Notes: generated by a model from the letters alone, not told the origin. A stretch of DNA of 6,068 nucleotides from Pseudomonadota bacterium (GCA_009843005.1 VYEH01000145.1:1-6068), one strand, 5' to 3'. Counted from the first letter of the stretch, positions 1 to 5,351 are shown. Numbers and translations: made by a program.

Positions 1-138
1 ATGGATTTCTTCCAGGTAATGGACGCCGGTGCCCTCTTGCTCCTGCTCCTGATCCTGATCTTCCTGTGCGGCAAGCAAGCTGGGAAACGCCAGTGACGCG
101 GTATTCAACAGCCATAGAAACCGTTTTGAAAATTGCAT
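1..138 (-). CDS. TonB-dependent outer-membrane receptor, N-terminal fragment
   Basis: Only the first 46 codons lie in the window; the gene continues past the left edge. The start MQFSKRFLWLLNTASLAF is a classic Sec signal peptide: basic Lys5-Arg6, a hydrophobic core and a likely cleavage site near LLAAQE, residues 22-27. An acidic/Gln low-complexity linker follows (DQDQEQEQE, residues 28-36), then a segment ending LEEIH (42-46). That ending resembles the LEEIVVTA-type TonB box that opens the plug domain of TonB-dependent receptors. Such receptors sit in the outer membrane and import metal chelates, cobalamin or oligomers using TonB-ExbBD energy. The ATG at 138 is supported by a GGAG six bases upstream. 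The DUF2946-like gene 74 bp upstream on the same strand suggests a metal, possibly copper, as ligand, but the ligand-binding part is not visible. The assignment rests on signal peptide, linker and TonB box only. Confidence 0.7.
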   Translation of the reverse strand, partial: MQFSKRFLWLLNTASLAFPSLLAAQEDQDQEQEQEGTGVHYLEEIH

Positions 139-144
139 TGTCTG

Positions 145-148
145 CTCC
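145..148 (-). promoter_or_regulatory. Ribosome binding site of the TonB receptor
   Basis: GGAG on the minus strand lies six bases before the ATG at 136-138. It supports this start for a gene otherwise known only from its first 46 codons. Confidence 0.6.
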
Positions 149-171
149 AGAACTCAAATAACGAATAACCG

Positions 172-196
172 GCGGACCGGGGTCGACCGGCTCCGC
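172..196 (-). promoter_or_regulatory. Stem-loop between the DUF2946-like gene and the TonB receptor
   Basis: The arms GCGGA (172-176) and TCCGC (192-196) enclose a second pair of arms, CCGG (177-180) and CCGG (187-190), with a one-base bulge at 191 and a six-base loop. On the minus strand the stem is followed by a T-rich but interrupted stretch (158-170), so it is not a textbook terminator. It could attenuate read-through from the small gene into the receptor or stabilise an mRNA end. The pairing is seen directly; the function is inferred. Confidence 0.3.
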
Positions 197-212
197 GGTA
201 GTGCAACGAAGT

Positions 213-512
213 TCAGGATGCAGTCGGGGGGGCTCGCGCGAGGTGGTATCGTAGGGGAGCGTTGGAGTGTACGCGCTGGGCAGCATCGGGAACGCTAAGC
301 GAGACGCTCAAGATAACGGGCGTCCTGGCATCGCTTACGTTCGCGCCGGCAAGACCCGCGCCGGCGACACAGAATTCGCAGACGCTGTCCGGCGTGTGAT
401 TTTCAGGCGCCAGCTCGTGGTTGATCACGACCACCTGGGCCGCGATCAGCGCGACGGCGGCGAACGTCGGCACGAACGCCCCGGAACCGGCAATTTTCCT
501 GAAAATATTCAT
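213..512 (-). CDS. Small DUF2946-like membrane protein with CxxC motif
   Basis: A 99-residue protein. A hydrophobic helix spans about residues 12-31. It is followed by an extracytoplasmic segment with His32, His39 and the CEFC motif (Cys45, Cys48), then a second moderately hydrophobic stretch (about 64-75) and a C-terminus containing ARAPP. This layout (N-terminal helix, His-rich stretch, CxxC, ARAPP-like tail) matches the DUF2946 family of small proteins, which often sit beside TonB-dependent copper receptors; their biochemical role is not established. It lies 74 bp upstream of the TonB receptor start on the same strand, so an operon is likely. The open frame extends upstream to 761, but that part is Arg-rich and antisense to the 622-1332 gene. 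The ATG at 512 is therefore preferred even though no clear Shine-Dalgarno precedes it. The family call is from memory of the pattern, not from a search. Confidence 0.65.
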   Translation of the reverse strand: MNIFRKIAGSGAFVPTFAAVALIAAQVVVINHELAPENHTPDSVCEFCVAGAGLAGANVSDARTPVILSVSLSVPDAAQRVHSNAPLRYHLARAPPTAS

Positions 513-526
513 GATACAACCGAGGG

Positions 527-555
527 AATATATTCTACGCCATCGTCCGCCACAA
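527..555 (-). promoter_or_regulatory. Possible promoter of the DUF2946-like gene
   Basis: On the minus strand, TATATT (527-532) is a five-of-six match to the -10 consensus. TTGTGG (550-555) lies 17 bases upstream, but keeps only the TTG of the -35 consensus. Initiation about seven bases downstream would leave a leader of only a few bases before the ATG at 512. That would fit the absence of a Shine-Dalgarno. Confidence 0.3.
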
Positions 556-581
556 TGTCGGCGCGCATAGTGCCGGCGGAC
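545..581. repeat. Seven-base inverted repeat in the divergent intergenic region
   Basis: GTCCGCC (545-551) and GGCGGAC (575-581) are perfect inverted arms separated by 23 bases. They lie between the divergent DUF2946-like gene and the 622-1332 gene. One arm overlaps the putative -35 of the minus-strand promoter, so it could be an operator. It would also form a hairpin in a plus-strand leader. In GC-rich DNA a chance occurrence is possible. Confidence 0.3.
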
Positions 582-621
582 AGATTGTCGACGGAGAGAT
601 TGAAGGAGCCGGGAACGCAAA

Positions 622-1332
622 ATGCCCACACGGGCCGTACAACCGCTGGACAGGCCGTACATCATGGCCGGTACGCTGATCGCGCTGATGGCCGTCATCG
701 GCTTCTGGCCCACGTACCTGCAACCGCTCTTCACCGGCGCAAGCGAAGCCGGGCAGGTCATCCACTTCCACGCGACCGTCTACTTCGGCTGGCTGGCGCT
801 GTTCGTGGCGCAGGCCTGGCTTGCCGCCAGCGGCCGGCTTGCGCTCCACATGAAGGTGGGCAGGGTCGGGATGATCTACGGTATCGCAATGATTTTCGTG
901 GGTTTGCTGGTCACCTTCAGCCAGTTTGCGGACCGGGTGGCGGCCGGGAACTTCCCTGCAGCCCAGAGCCGCCTCCTCTACCCGTTCACCGACATGCTGA
1001 TCTTTCCGGCATTCTTCGGCGCCGCCATCGCCTACCGCCGCAAGCCGCAAATCCACAAGCGCTGGATGATCGTGGCGAGCACGTACCTGCTGGTGGCCGC
1101 CGTGCTGCGCATGCCTATCATCGGCAGCCCCCGGTCGCAGGTCCTGTTTATCGGGATCTGGATCACACCCATCGTGCTGGCGATGGTCCACGACTATGTC
1201 AGGCAGCGGCTCATCCACCCGGTCTACCTGATCGGCATCGCGGCGCTTGCCGCGTCCGGTTACCGCGACGTGATCCGGGAAACCGGGATGTGGCGGATCT
1301 TCACCGAATGGTTGGCAACGCTATTCGTCTAG
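622..1332 (+). CDS. Conserved seven-helix integral membrane protein of unknown function
   Basis: A 236-residue polytopic inner-membrane protein. Hydrophobic helices run at about 12-31, 51-70, 81-101, 119-138, 148-167, 172-191 and 200-214. Histidines lie near membrane borders: HFH (48-50), His76 in LHMKVGR, His145 in IHKRWM, His190 and His199. The combination of an HxH before helix 2, LHxKxG after it, and IHKRWM before helix 5 recurs in a family of uncharacterised bacterial membrane proteins. Histidines at membrane edges could bind heme or metal, but that is speculation. AAGGAG lies 13 bases before the ATG, a long spacing; GGGAA at 611-615 is nearer. Met15 is an alternative start without a better ribosome site. 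It is divergent from the DUF2946-like gene and convergent with the hydrolase ending at 1371. Confidence 0.8.
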   Translation: MPTRAVQPLDRPYIMAGTLIALMAVIGFWPTYLQPLFTGASEAGQVIHFHATVYFGWLALFVAQAWLAASGRLALHMKVGRVGMIYGIAMIFVGLLVTFSQFADRVAAGNFPAAQSRLLYPFTDMLIFPAFFGAAIAYRRKPQIHKRWMIVASTYLLVAAVLRMPIIGSPRSQVLFIGIWITPIVLAMVHDYVRQRLIHPVYLIGIAALAASGYRDVIRETGMWRIFTEWLATLFV

Positions 1333-1370
1333 CATAGGCCGGAACGTGTGGCGTAGGCTGGAAGTGTCCG
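1333..1370. other. Short convergent intergenic region with an imperfect direct repeat
   Basis: The 38 bases between two convergent genes hold an imperfect direct repeat of about 19 bases (TAGGCCGGAACGTGTGGCG followed by TAGGCTGGAAGTGTCCG). I see no stem with a T-tract, so no intrinsic terminator can be supported for either gene. Confidence 0.4.
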
Positions 1371-2564
1371 TTACAGGACGTTCTCCGCCAGCCAGCCGTG
1401 GATGTACCCGGCTATTTCACGGCTGTTGAGCTCGAGCATCATCATGTGGCCGTTGCCCGCCAGGCCGACTTCTTCCATGCGCACGTATTCGGTCTGCACG
1501 CCGGCCTGGTTGAGCCAGTTGGCGAGGCAGTGGTCGAATATGCGATGGTAGCCGCCGTCGGCGTTCATGAACAGCACCGGGATGTCCGTGAGGTTGACCA
1601 ATTGCCGTGCCGGCTCGACCTGGCGGTAACAGGGCACCAGGTCCGGGCCTTCCGGCTCGGGCTGTAGCTCGACCTCAAGCTCGGATGGGTCGCTGACCGG
1701 GGGATCGTAGGTGATAGGCGTGTTGCCGACGCCCCAGGCCAGGCCGCCCGACTCGCGGTAGGTGACGTTGGTCGTATCCACGCCGCGGATCGGGGGCGCT
1801 GCGGGCTCCAGCGTGACGATAGCGTGCACCAGGTCCGGGCGCTCGTCGGCGATGTTCCAGCCGAACCAGCCGCCCTGGGAGTGGGTCAGCAGGATCACCG
1901 GCGTGCCGATCATGTCCAGCAGCGCCACGTTGGCGTCGATGGTGAGCTGGGCCTGGCGGCCGCCGATGAACTCCACCTGGGTCTTCATGAAGTAGTCGGC
2001 CACGGGGTCGCCCATTAGGCCGGTGCCGGGAAACTGGGTGTGCTTCTCCGCCTGGGGGAAGTCCGCGGTGGCGGCCGACGCGGTGAAGATCTGCTCCAAC
2101 TGGGGCCCGTTGCGGATGTTGATGTTGCCGTCGACCTCCGGCACGTACTGAGAGCGGCCGCGCGCAGGGAAGTCCTGCACGTAGACTACGTAGCCCATGT
2201 CGATGAAGTCGTAGGCCCAGCCGGGGCGCCCGTCGGGCGTCTGCAGGTAATCCACGCCGGTCTGGCCCGCGCCGTGGAGGAACACGATGGGGTAGTCGTG
2301 CTGAATCTCGTGCGGGACCATCACCTCCACATACATGGCGCCGCCCATGGTGACGTCGTTGCCGTATTCCACGTACTCGCCGCCGGCGTAGAGGAAGCCG
2401 TGGTAGGCCACGTTGTCCATGGACATCATGGGGATTCCGTCGGGCGGCTGCTGCGCCTGGGCCGCGCCGGCCAGCGCTACAAGCGCCGCTGCACCTGCCA
2501 ATCCCATCAATGCCTTGCTCGCTATCGGGGCGTTCGGCCCGTGGACTCTGTTCTGCTTTGTCAT
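1371..2564 (-). CDS. Periplasmic alpha/beta hydrolase, esterase 713-like (paralog 1)
   Basis: A 397-residue exported esterase-type hydrolase. The long N-terminal signal peptide ends near AQA-QQ (residue 37), giving a soluble periplasmic enzyme. The core carries the oxyanion-loop strand FLHGAGQTG (His97-Gly98), TPDGRPGWAY (109-118) and PARGRS (133-138). The nucleophile elbow is THSQGG with Ser229, the probable acid is Glu253 in TLEP, and the catalytic His is His373 in GNGHMMM. Esterase 713 of Alcaligenes uses a Ser-Glu-His triad with the same 24-residue Ser-Glu spacing and a GNSHMMM block, so I assign this family. Its unusual adjacent-cysteine disulfide (HGCC) is replaced here by HGAG. An extra segment of roughly 55 residues follows Glu253, ending before Cys312. 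Cys312 and Cys346 may form a disulfide. GGAGG nine bases upstream supports the ATG at 2564. The substrate is unknown; it could act on an ester, lactone or other carbonyl. It is last in the three-gene cluster, after a 149-bp gap. Confidence 0.85.
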   Translation of the reverse strand: MTKQNRVHGPNAPIASKALMGLAGAAALVALAGAAQAQQPPDGIPMMSMDNVAYHGFLYAGGEYVEYGNDVTMGGAMYVEVMVPHEIQHDYPIVFLHGAGQTGVDYLQTPDGRPGWAYDFIDMGYVVYVQDFPARGRSQYVPEVDGNINIRNGPQLEQIFTASAATADFPQAEKHTQFPGTGLMGDPVADYFMKTQVEFIGGRQAQLTIDANVALLDMIGTPVILLTHSQGGWFGWNIADERPDLVHAIVTLEPAAPPIRGVDTTNVTYRESGGLAWGVGNTPITYDPPVSDPSELEVELQPEPEGPDLVPCYRQVEPARQLVNLTDIPVLFMNADGGYHRIFDHCLANWLNQAGVQTEYVRMEEVGLAGNGHMMMLELNSREIAGYIHGWLAENVL

Positions 2565-2573
2565 TCTTCACTT

Positions 2574-2578
2574 CCTCC
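2574..2578 (-). promoter_or_regulatory. Ribosome binding site of hydrolase paralog 1
   Basis: GGAGG on the minus strand lies nine bases before the ATG at 2562-2564. It fixes the start of the 397-residue hydrolase and argues for translation independent of the upstream lyase-like gene. Confidence 0.7.
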
Positions 2579-2590
2579 GCGTTGATCCGG

Positions 2591-2603
2591 CCCGAACTTC
2601 GGG
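2591..2603. repeat. Perfect 13-bp palindrome upstream of hydrolase 1
   Basis: CCCGAA and TTCGGG flank a single central base, 26 bases before the start of hydrolase 1. As RNA it would form a short GC stem with a five-base loop. There is no T-tract after it on either strand. It could be an operator or a leader hairpin. Confidence 0.35.
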
Positions 2604-2631
2604 TCCGACCGTTCGCCGGGATGATTCATCG

Positions 2632-2643
2632 TTGTTCAAACAA
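2632..2643. repeat. Short palindrome TTGTT-CA-AACAA
   Basis: A perfect 12-base dyad of five-base arms around a two-base centre. It is AT-rich inside an otherwise GC-rich 149-bp gap between the lyase-like gene and hydrolase 1. It could be a regulator binding site; no convincing promoter elements are positioned around it. Confidence 0.3.
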
Positions 2644-2654
2644 TCTGGTTTCCT

Positions 2655-2717
2655 GCTACCGGGCCGCTTTTCTCCAGCTACTCCCGGGTAGCTATTCTTC
2701 AGCTACTGCTTGGCTAC
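2655..2717. repeat. GCTAC repeats and hairpin after the lyase-like gene
   Basis: GCTAC occurs four times (2655, 2677, 2702, 2713), two copies being part of the longer direct repeat CAGCTACT (2675-2682 and 2700-2707). AGCTAC (2676-2681) and GTAGCT (2688-2693) form a six-base stem with a six-base loop. This hairpin lies about 20 bases beyond the stop of the lyase-like gene on the minus strand. No T-tract follows, so it is more likely an mRNA-end or processing hairpin than an intrinsic terminator. Confidence 0.35.
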
Positions 2718-4024
2718 TCCCACGCCGCATAGACCGGCCTGCCCACCATCGTCTCGGGGCGCGCGCCGGGCTTGGGGACGAACTTCTGGACCCGGCCGTT
2801 GCCGACTTCGGCGATGTAGAAGTTGCCTTCCTGGTCGACGCTCAACCCATGGGTGCCCCACTGCCCGCCCGGAAAGTCTCCGAATACGCCCCAGGAGTAC
2901 AGGAAATTGCCCTCCAGGTCGTAGCCGAGGATCTTGGTGGTGGCCCGATCCGCCGCCCACAGCACGTTGTCCGCGCCGATGTAGAACAGGTGGATGTCGG
3001 TGGGCTCGGGGCCGAAGCTCCATTCGTCCAGGTACTCGCCGTTCTCGGTGAATATCTGCACGCGGTTGTTGGCCCGGTCGTTCACGAAGACCCGGCGGGT
3101 CTGCACGTCGCCGGCCACGCCGTGGACGTTGTTCATGTAGCCGGGGCGGGTCTCGTTGGGCGCGTCGCCCGCCTCGCCCCAGGACATGAGGTAGTTGCCT
3201 TCGCTGTCGAACTTCACCACCCGGGTGTTGGCGTAACCGTCGGCGACGAAGAACGAGTCGTCCAGGAACGCCATGAAAGTCGGGCGGAAGAAGTGCGACT
3301 CGTCAGCACCGCTCTCATTGGGCGTACCCAGAGTCTGGACCAGTTCCGAACCGTCGTTGGTGAACTTGAAGATGGCGTGGCGATAGTCGTCCACCACCCA
3401 CACGTGTTTCTCCGGATCGTATGGATTGATGGTCACGTAGTGCGGGCGGCGGAACAGCGAATCCCACTGCGTCCAGGTTTCAATGATCTCGCCTTCGCGG
3501 TTCACCACCACCAGGCAGTGCTGCCAGCGGTGGTCGACGCCGTATTCGCCCCGGTCGTCGTCGTTGCCGTCGAGCGCGCCGGGCAGGCTCGCCCGCGGTC
3601 CCACCGAGGCATTGCGCCACGGCACCTGCAGCACAGGGAAGGACAACGCCGGGCCGACATCCGGGTAAATGCCGGGTGGCGGCCGCTCGATATTGGGCAG
3701 TTCGCCGCGGTGCAGGAGGAAGACCCTGTCGGGCGATTCGGCAAAGACACTCTGCCCCGCGCCCCAGGTCCAATCCTCGTTGCCGGGCAGTTCGGACAGA
3801 TCCTGAGGCCAGTTCGGGACCACTTCGTAAGGACCGAACATGTCCTGACCGCCTTTCTGGCCGGGTACGGCGGCAAACTGCTGGGCAGCCATCTCCATAC
3901 CCTGGTTTTCAATCGTGTCACCGTCCTCGTTCCGATCCCCGCCCGCGGCGAGCAGGTACCCGACCGCGCCGCCGCCGACGCCGCCGGCTACGACGGCAAT
4001 GATCCATTGTTCACGCAAACTCAT
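2714..4024 (-). CDS. Membrane-anchored PAL-like six-bladed beta-propeller (NHL repeats)
   Basis: 436 residues. An N-terminal Gly-rich hydrophobic helix (about 7-27) anchors it or acts as a signal, placing the propeller in the periplasm. NHL-type blades are visible at about 195-233, 247-286, 298-335, 343-382 and 389-418, each with a VWVVDDYRHAIFKF-like pattern. The closest family I recognise is peptidyl-alpha-hydroxyglycine alpha-amidating lyase, which cleaves alpha-hydroxyglycine amides to an amide and glyoxylate. Matched by eye to rat PAL, its zinc ligands His585, His690 and His786 correspond to His195 (RRPHYV), His301 (NNVHGV) and His392 (GTHGLS). Its catalytic Arg533, Tyr654 and Arg706 correspond to Arg106 (LLHRGE), Tyr264 (ADGYANTR) and Arg317 (VNDRANNR). 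PAL Met784 is not conserved (Gly390). No monooxygenase (PHM) partner is in view, so the natural substrate is uncertain. GAGGGA eight bases upstream supports the ATG at 4024; the upstream hydrolase stops 22 bp before it, indicating cotranscription. A non-catalytic NHL scaffold is the alternative. Confidence 0.8.
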   Translation of the reverse strand: MSLREQWIIAVVAGGVGGGAVGYLLAAGGDRNEDGDTIENQGMEMAAQQFAAVPGQKGGQDMFGPYEVVPNWPQDLSELPGNEDWTWGAGQSVFAESPDRVFLLHRGELPNIERPPPGIYPDVGPALSFPVLQVPWRNASVGPRASLPGALDGNDDDRGEYGVDHRWQHCLVVVNREGEIIETWTQWDSLFRRPHYVTINPYDPEKHVWVVDDYRHAIFKFTNDGSELVQTLGTPNESGADESHFFRPTFMAFLDDSFFVADGYANTRVVKFDSEGNYLMSWGEAGDAPNETRPGYMNNVHGVAGDVQTRRVFVNDRANNRVQIFTENGEYLDEWSFGPEPTDIHLFYIGADNVLWAADRATTKILGYDLEGNFLYSWGVFGDFPGGQWGTHGLSVDQEGNFYIAEVGNGRVQKFVPKPGARPETMVGRPVYAAWE

Positions 4025-4032
4025 CTTTCTTT

Positions 4033-4038
4033 TCCCTC
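4033..4038 (-). promoter_or_regulatory. Ribosome binding site of the PAL-like gene
   Basis: GAGGGA on the minus strand lies eight bases before the ATG at 4022-4024, inside the 22-bp gap after the upstream hydrolase. Confidence 0.6.
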
Positions 4039-4046
4039 GAATTCCC

Positions 4047-5285
4047 TTATTCGATGTTGTCCTGAATCCACTCGTGGATGTAGGCGATGATGTCGTCGCT
4101 GTTGAGTTCCAGCATCATCATGTGGCCGTTGCCGCTGATGCCGACGTCTTCAAGGCGCACGAAATCGGTCCTGACGCCTGCCTGGTTCAGCCACTTGGGG
4201 ATACAGGCGTCGAAGACGCGGTGATACGTGCCGTCCGCCGAGATCGACAGCACGGGCACATCGGCCATGTTGACCAGTTGGCGCGCCGGCTCCTCCTGCA
4301 GATAGCACGGTACTTCGCCGGGTTGATCGCCCTCCTCTTCAAGATACGTAACCAGTTCCGACGGATCGCTGACGGGCGGATCGTAGGTCAGCGGGTAGTT
4401 CACCGGGCCCCACGAATTGGCCGGCGCTCCGGTGTAGGCCACCTCGGCGTTGTTGACGCGCCCGATCTGCGGGCCGCCCGGCTCCACCGTGATGAGGGCC
4501 TCGACCAGGTGAGGCACCGCGTCGGTGACGCCGAAGCCGACACCGCCGCCCTGGGAGTGGGTCAGCAGGACCACCGGGCCGATCTGCTCGAGCAGTTCGA
4601 TGGCGGCGTAGCGGGCCAGCGTGGTGCTCTGGCCCGCAAACTGCACCTGGGTCTTGATGAAGTTGTCGAAGACCGGGTCGCCCGGCTTGCCCTCGCCTGG
4701 CCACTGGGTGTGGTTCTGGTCGAGGGGGAAGTCACCCATCTCGTCCACGTTGGTCCAGATGGTCTGAAGCTGGGCCGCGGTACGGATGCCCAGGTCGCCG
4801 TGCTCGCCGCGGGGGAGGTACGCGGAGCGGCCGCGTGCCGGGTAGTCCACCATGTAGAGCACGTAGCCCTGCTCCAGCATGTAGTAGGCCCAACCGGGGC
4901 GCCCGTCCGGTGTCTGCTGCCAGTCCACGCCCGTCTGGCCGTTGCCGTGGAAGAACACCACGGGATATGGCTGGGTGATTTCCGCAGGCTCCCAGACATC
5001 GACGTACATCTGCCCGCCCATTACCGGCGGGTCGCCGACATAGTCGCCGCCTACGTAGTATGAGCTCTTGCGGGCGAGGTGCTCGGTCGAGAAAACGGGG
5101 ATGGTGTCCGGGGGCATGGCCGGGGACATTTCCGAGGCGGAGGCCATTTCGGAGGGCTCGCTCTCCGGCGCCATGGCTTCGCCGGCGCTGTCTGCGTCCG
5201 TTCCAGGCTGGCAGGCGGCCAGCGCCAACGTGACCGCGAGCCCCAAAACGCTTGTATAACGCGAATCCGACAGGATTGGGTTCAT
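4047..5285 (-). CDS. Lipoprotein alpha/beta hydrolase, esterase 713-like (paralog 2)
   Basis: 412 residues. A short signal peptide ends in the lipobox LAAC with Cys25, followed by Gln rather than Asp, which predicts lipidation and sorting to the outer membrane. A disordered Glu/Met/Ser/Pro/Ala-rich tether spans about 26-62. The hydrolase domain has FFHGNGQTG (His113), TPDGRPGWAY (125-134), PARGRS (149-154), the nucleophile elbow THSQGG with Ser244, the probable acid Glu268 in TVEP, and His388 in GNGHMMM. The Ser-Glu spacing is 24 residues, as in Alcaligenes esterase 713 and the paralog at 1371-2564. Cys327 and Cys361 have the same 34-residue spacing as in that paralog. Shared blocks include YDPPVSDPSEL, EPARQLVN and GNGHMMMLELNS. 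The open frame runs upstream to 5621, but that part is antisense to hisC. The ATG at 5285 has a ribosome site and starts the lipoprotein signal. It is first in the cluster and probably cotranscribed with the PAL-like gene. The substrate is unknown. Confidence 0.87.
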   Translation of the reverse strand: MNPILSDSRYTSVLGLAVTLALAACQPGTDADSAGEAMAPESEPSEMASASEMSPAMPPDTIPVFSTEHLARKSSYYVGGDYVGDPPVMGGQMYVDVWEPAEITQPYPVVFFHGNGQTGVDWQQTPDGRPGWAYYMLEQGYVLYMVDYPARGRSAYLPRGEHGDLGIRTAAQLQTIWTNVDEMGDFPLDQNHTQWPGEGKPGDPVFDNFIKTQVQFAGQSTTLARYAAIELLEQIGPVVLLTHSQGGGVGFGVTDAVPHLVEALITVEPGGPQIGRVNNAEVAYTGAPANSWGPVNYPLTYDPPVSDPSELVTYLEEEGDQPGEVPCYLQEEPARQLVNMADVPVLSISADGTYHRVFDACIPKWLNQAGVRTDFVRLEDVGISGNGHMMMLELNSDDIIAYIHEWIQDNIE

Positions 5286-5292
5286 TGTTGTT

Positions 5293-5298
5293 TCCCCT
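5293..5298 (-). promoter_or_regulatory. Ribosome binding site deciding the start of the lipoprotein hydrolase
   Basis: AGGGGA on the minus strand lies seven bases before the ATG at 5283-5285. Together with the lipoprotein signal that begins there, it selects this start over the upstream in-frame extension reaching 5621. Confidence 0.55.
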
Positions 5299-5321
5299 AG
5301 GGCTGGATTTGCTGAACGGTC

Positions 5322-5351
5322 ATTCTGCACCCAAGGGGGACGGGATGACAA
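5322..5351 (-). promoter_or_regulatory. Probable promoter of the hydrolase/PAL-like cluster
   Basis: On the minus strand, TTGTCA (5346-5351) matches the -35 consensus at five of six positions. CAGAAT (5322-5327) matches the -10 at four of six, and the spacer is 18 bases. Initiation near 5315 would give a leader of about 30 bases that contains the AGGGGA ribosome site. Found by eye; sigma-70 consensus assumed. Confidence 0.35.

Noticed and set aside
1..96. Plus-strand 31-residue hydrophobic Leu-rich peptide frame
   Set aside because: It is antisense to the signal peptide and DQ/EQ linker of the TonB receptor; the Leu run is simply the complement of the Gln/Glu/Asp repeat codons, and it has no upstream context or ribosome site.
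267..1337. Long plus-strand open frame of 356 codons
   Set aside because: It overlaps the 622-1332 membrane protein in another frame, is Arg/His/Pro-rich without domains, and is typical of spurious open frames in GC-rich DNA.
2591..2603. Intrinsic terminator upstream of hydrolase 1
   Set aside because: The stem is short and no T-tract follows on either strand, so I list it only as a palindrome.
2510..4090. Long plus-strand open frame of 526 codons
   Set aside because: It is antisense to the PAL-like gene, which has clear NHL repeats, conserved active-site residues and a ribosome site. The antisense frame shows Val/Asp/His-rich composition with no recognisable domain.
3915..5063. Plus-strand open frame of 382 codons
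   Set aside because: It is antisense to the lipoprotein hydrolase and PAL-like start and is the mirror of conserved coding sequence; no motif or start signal supports it.
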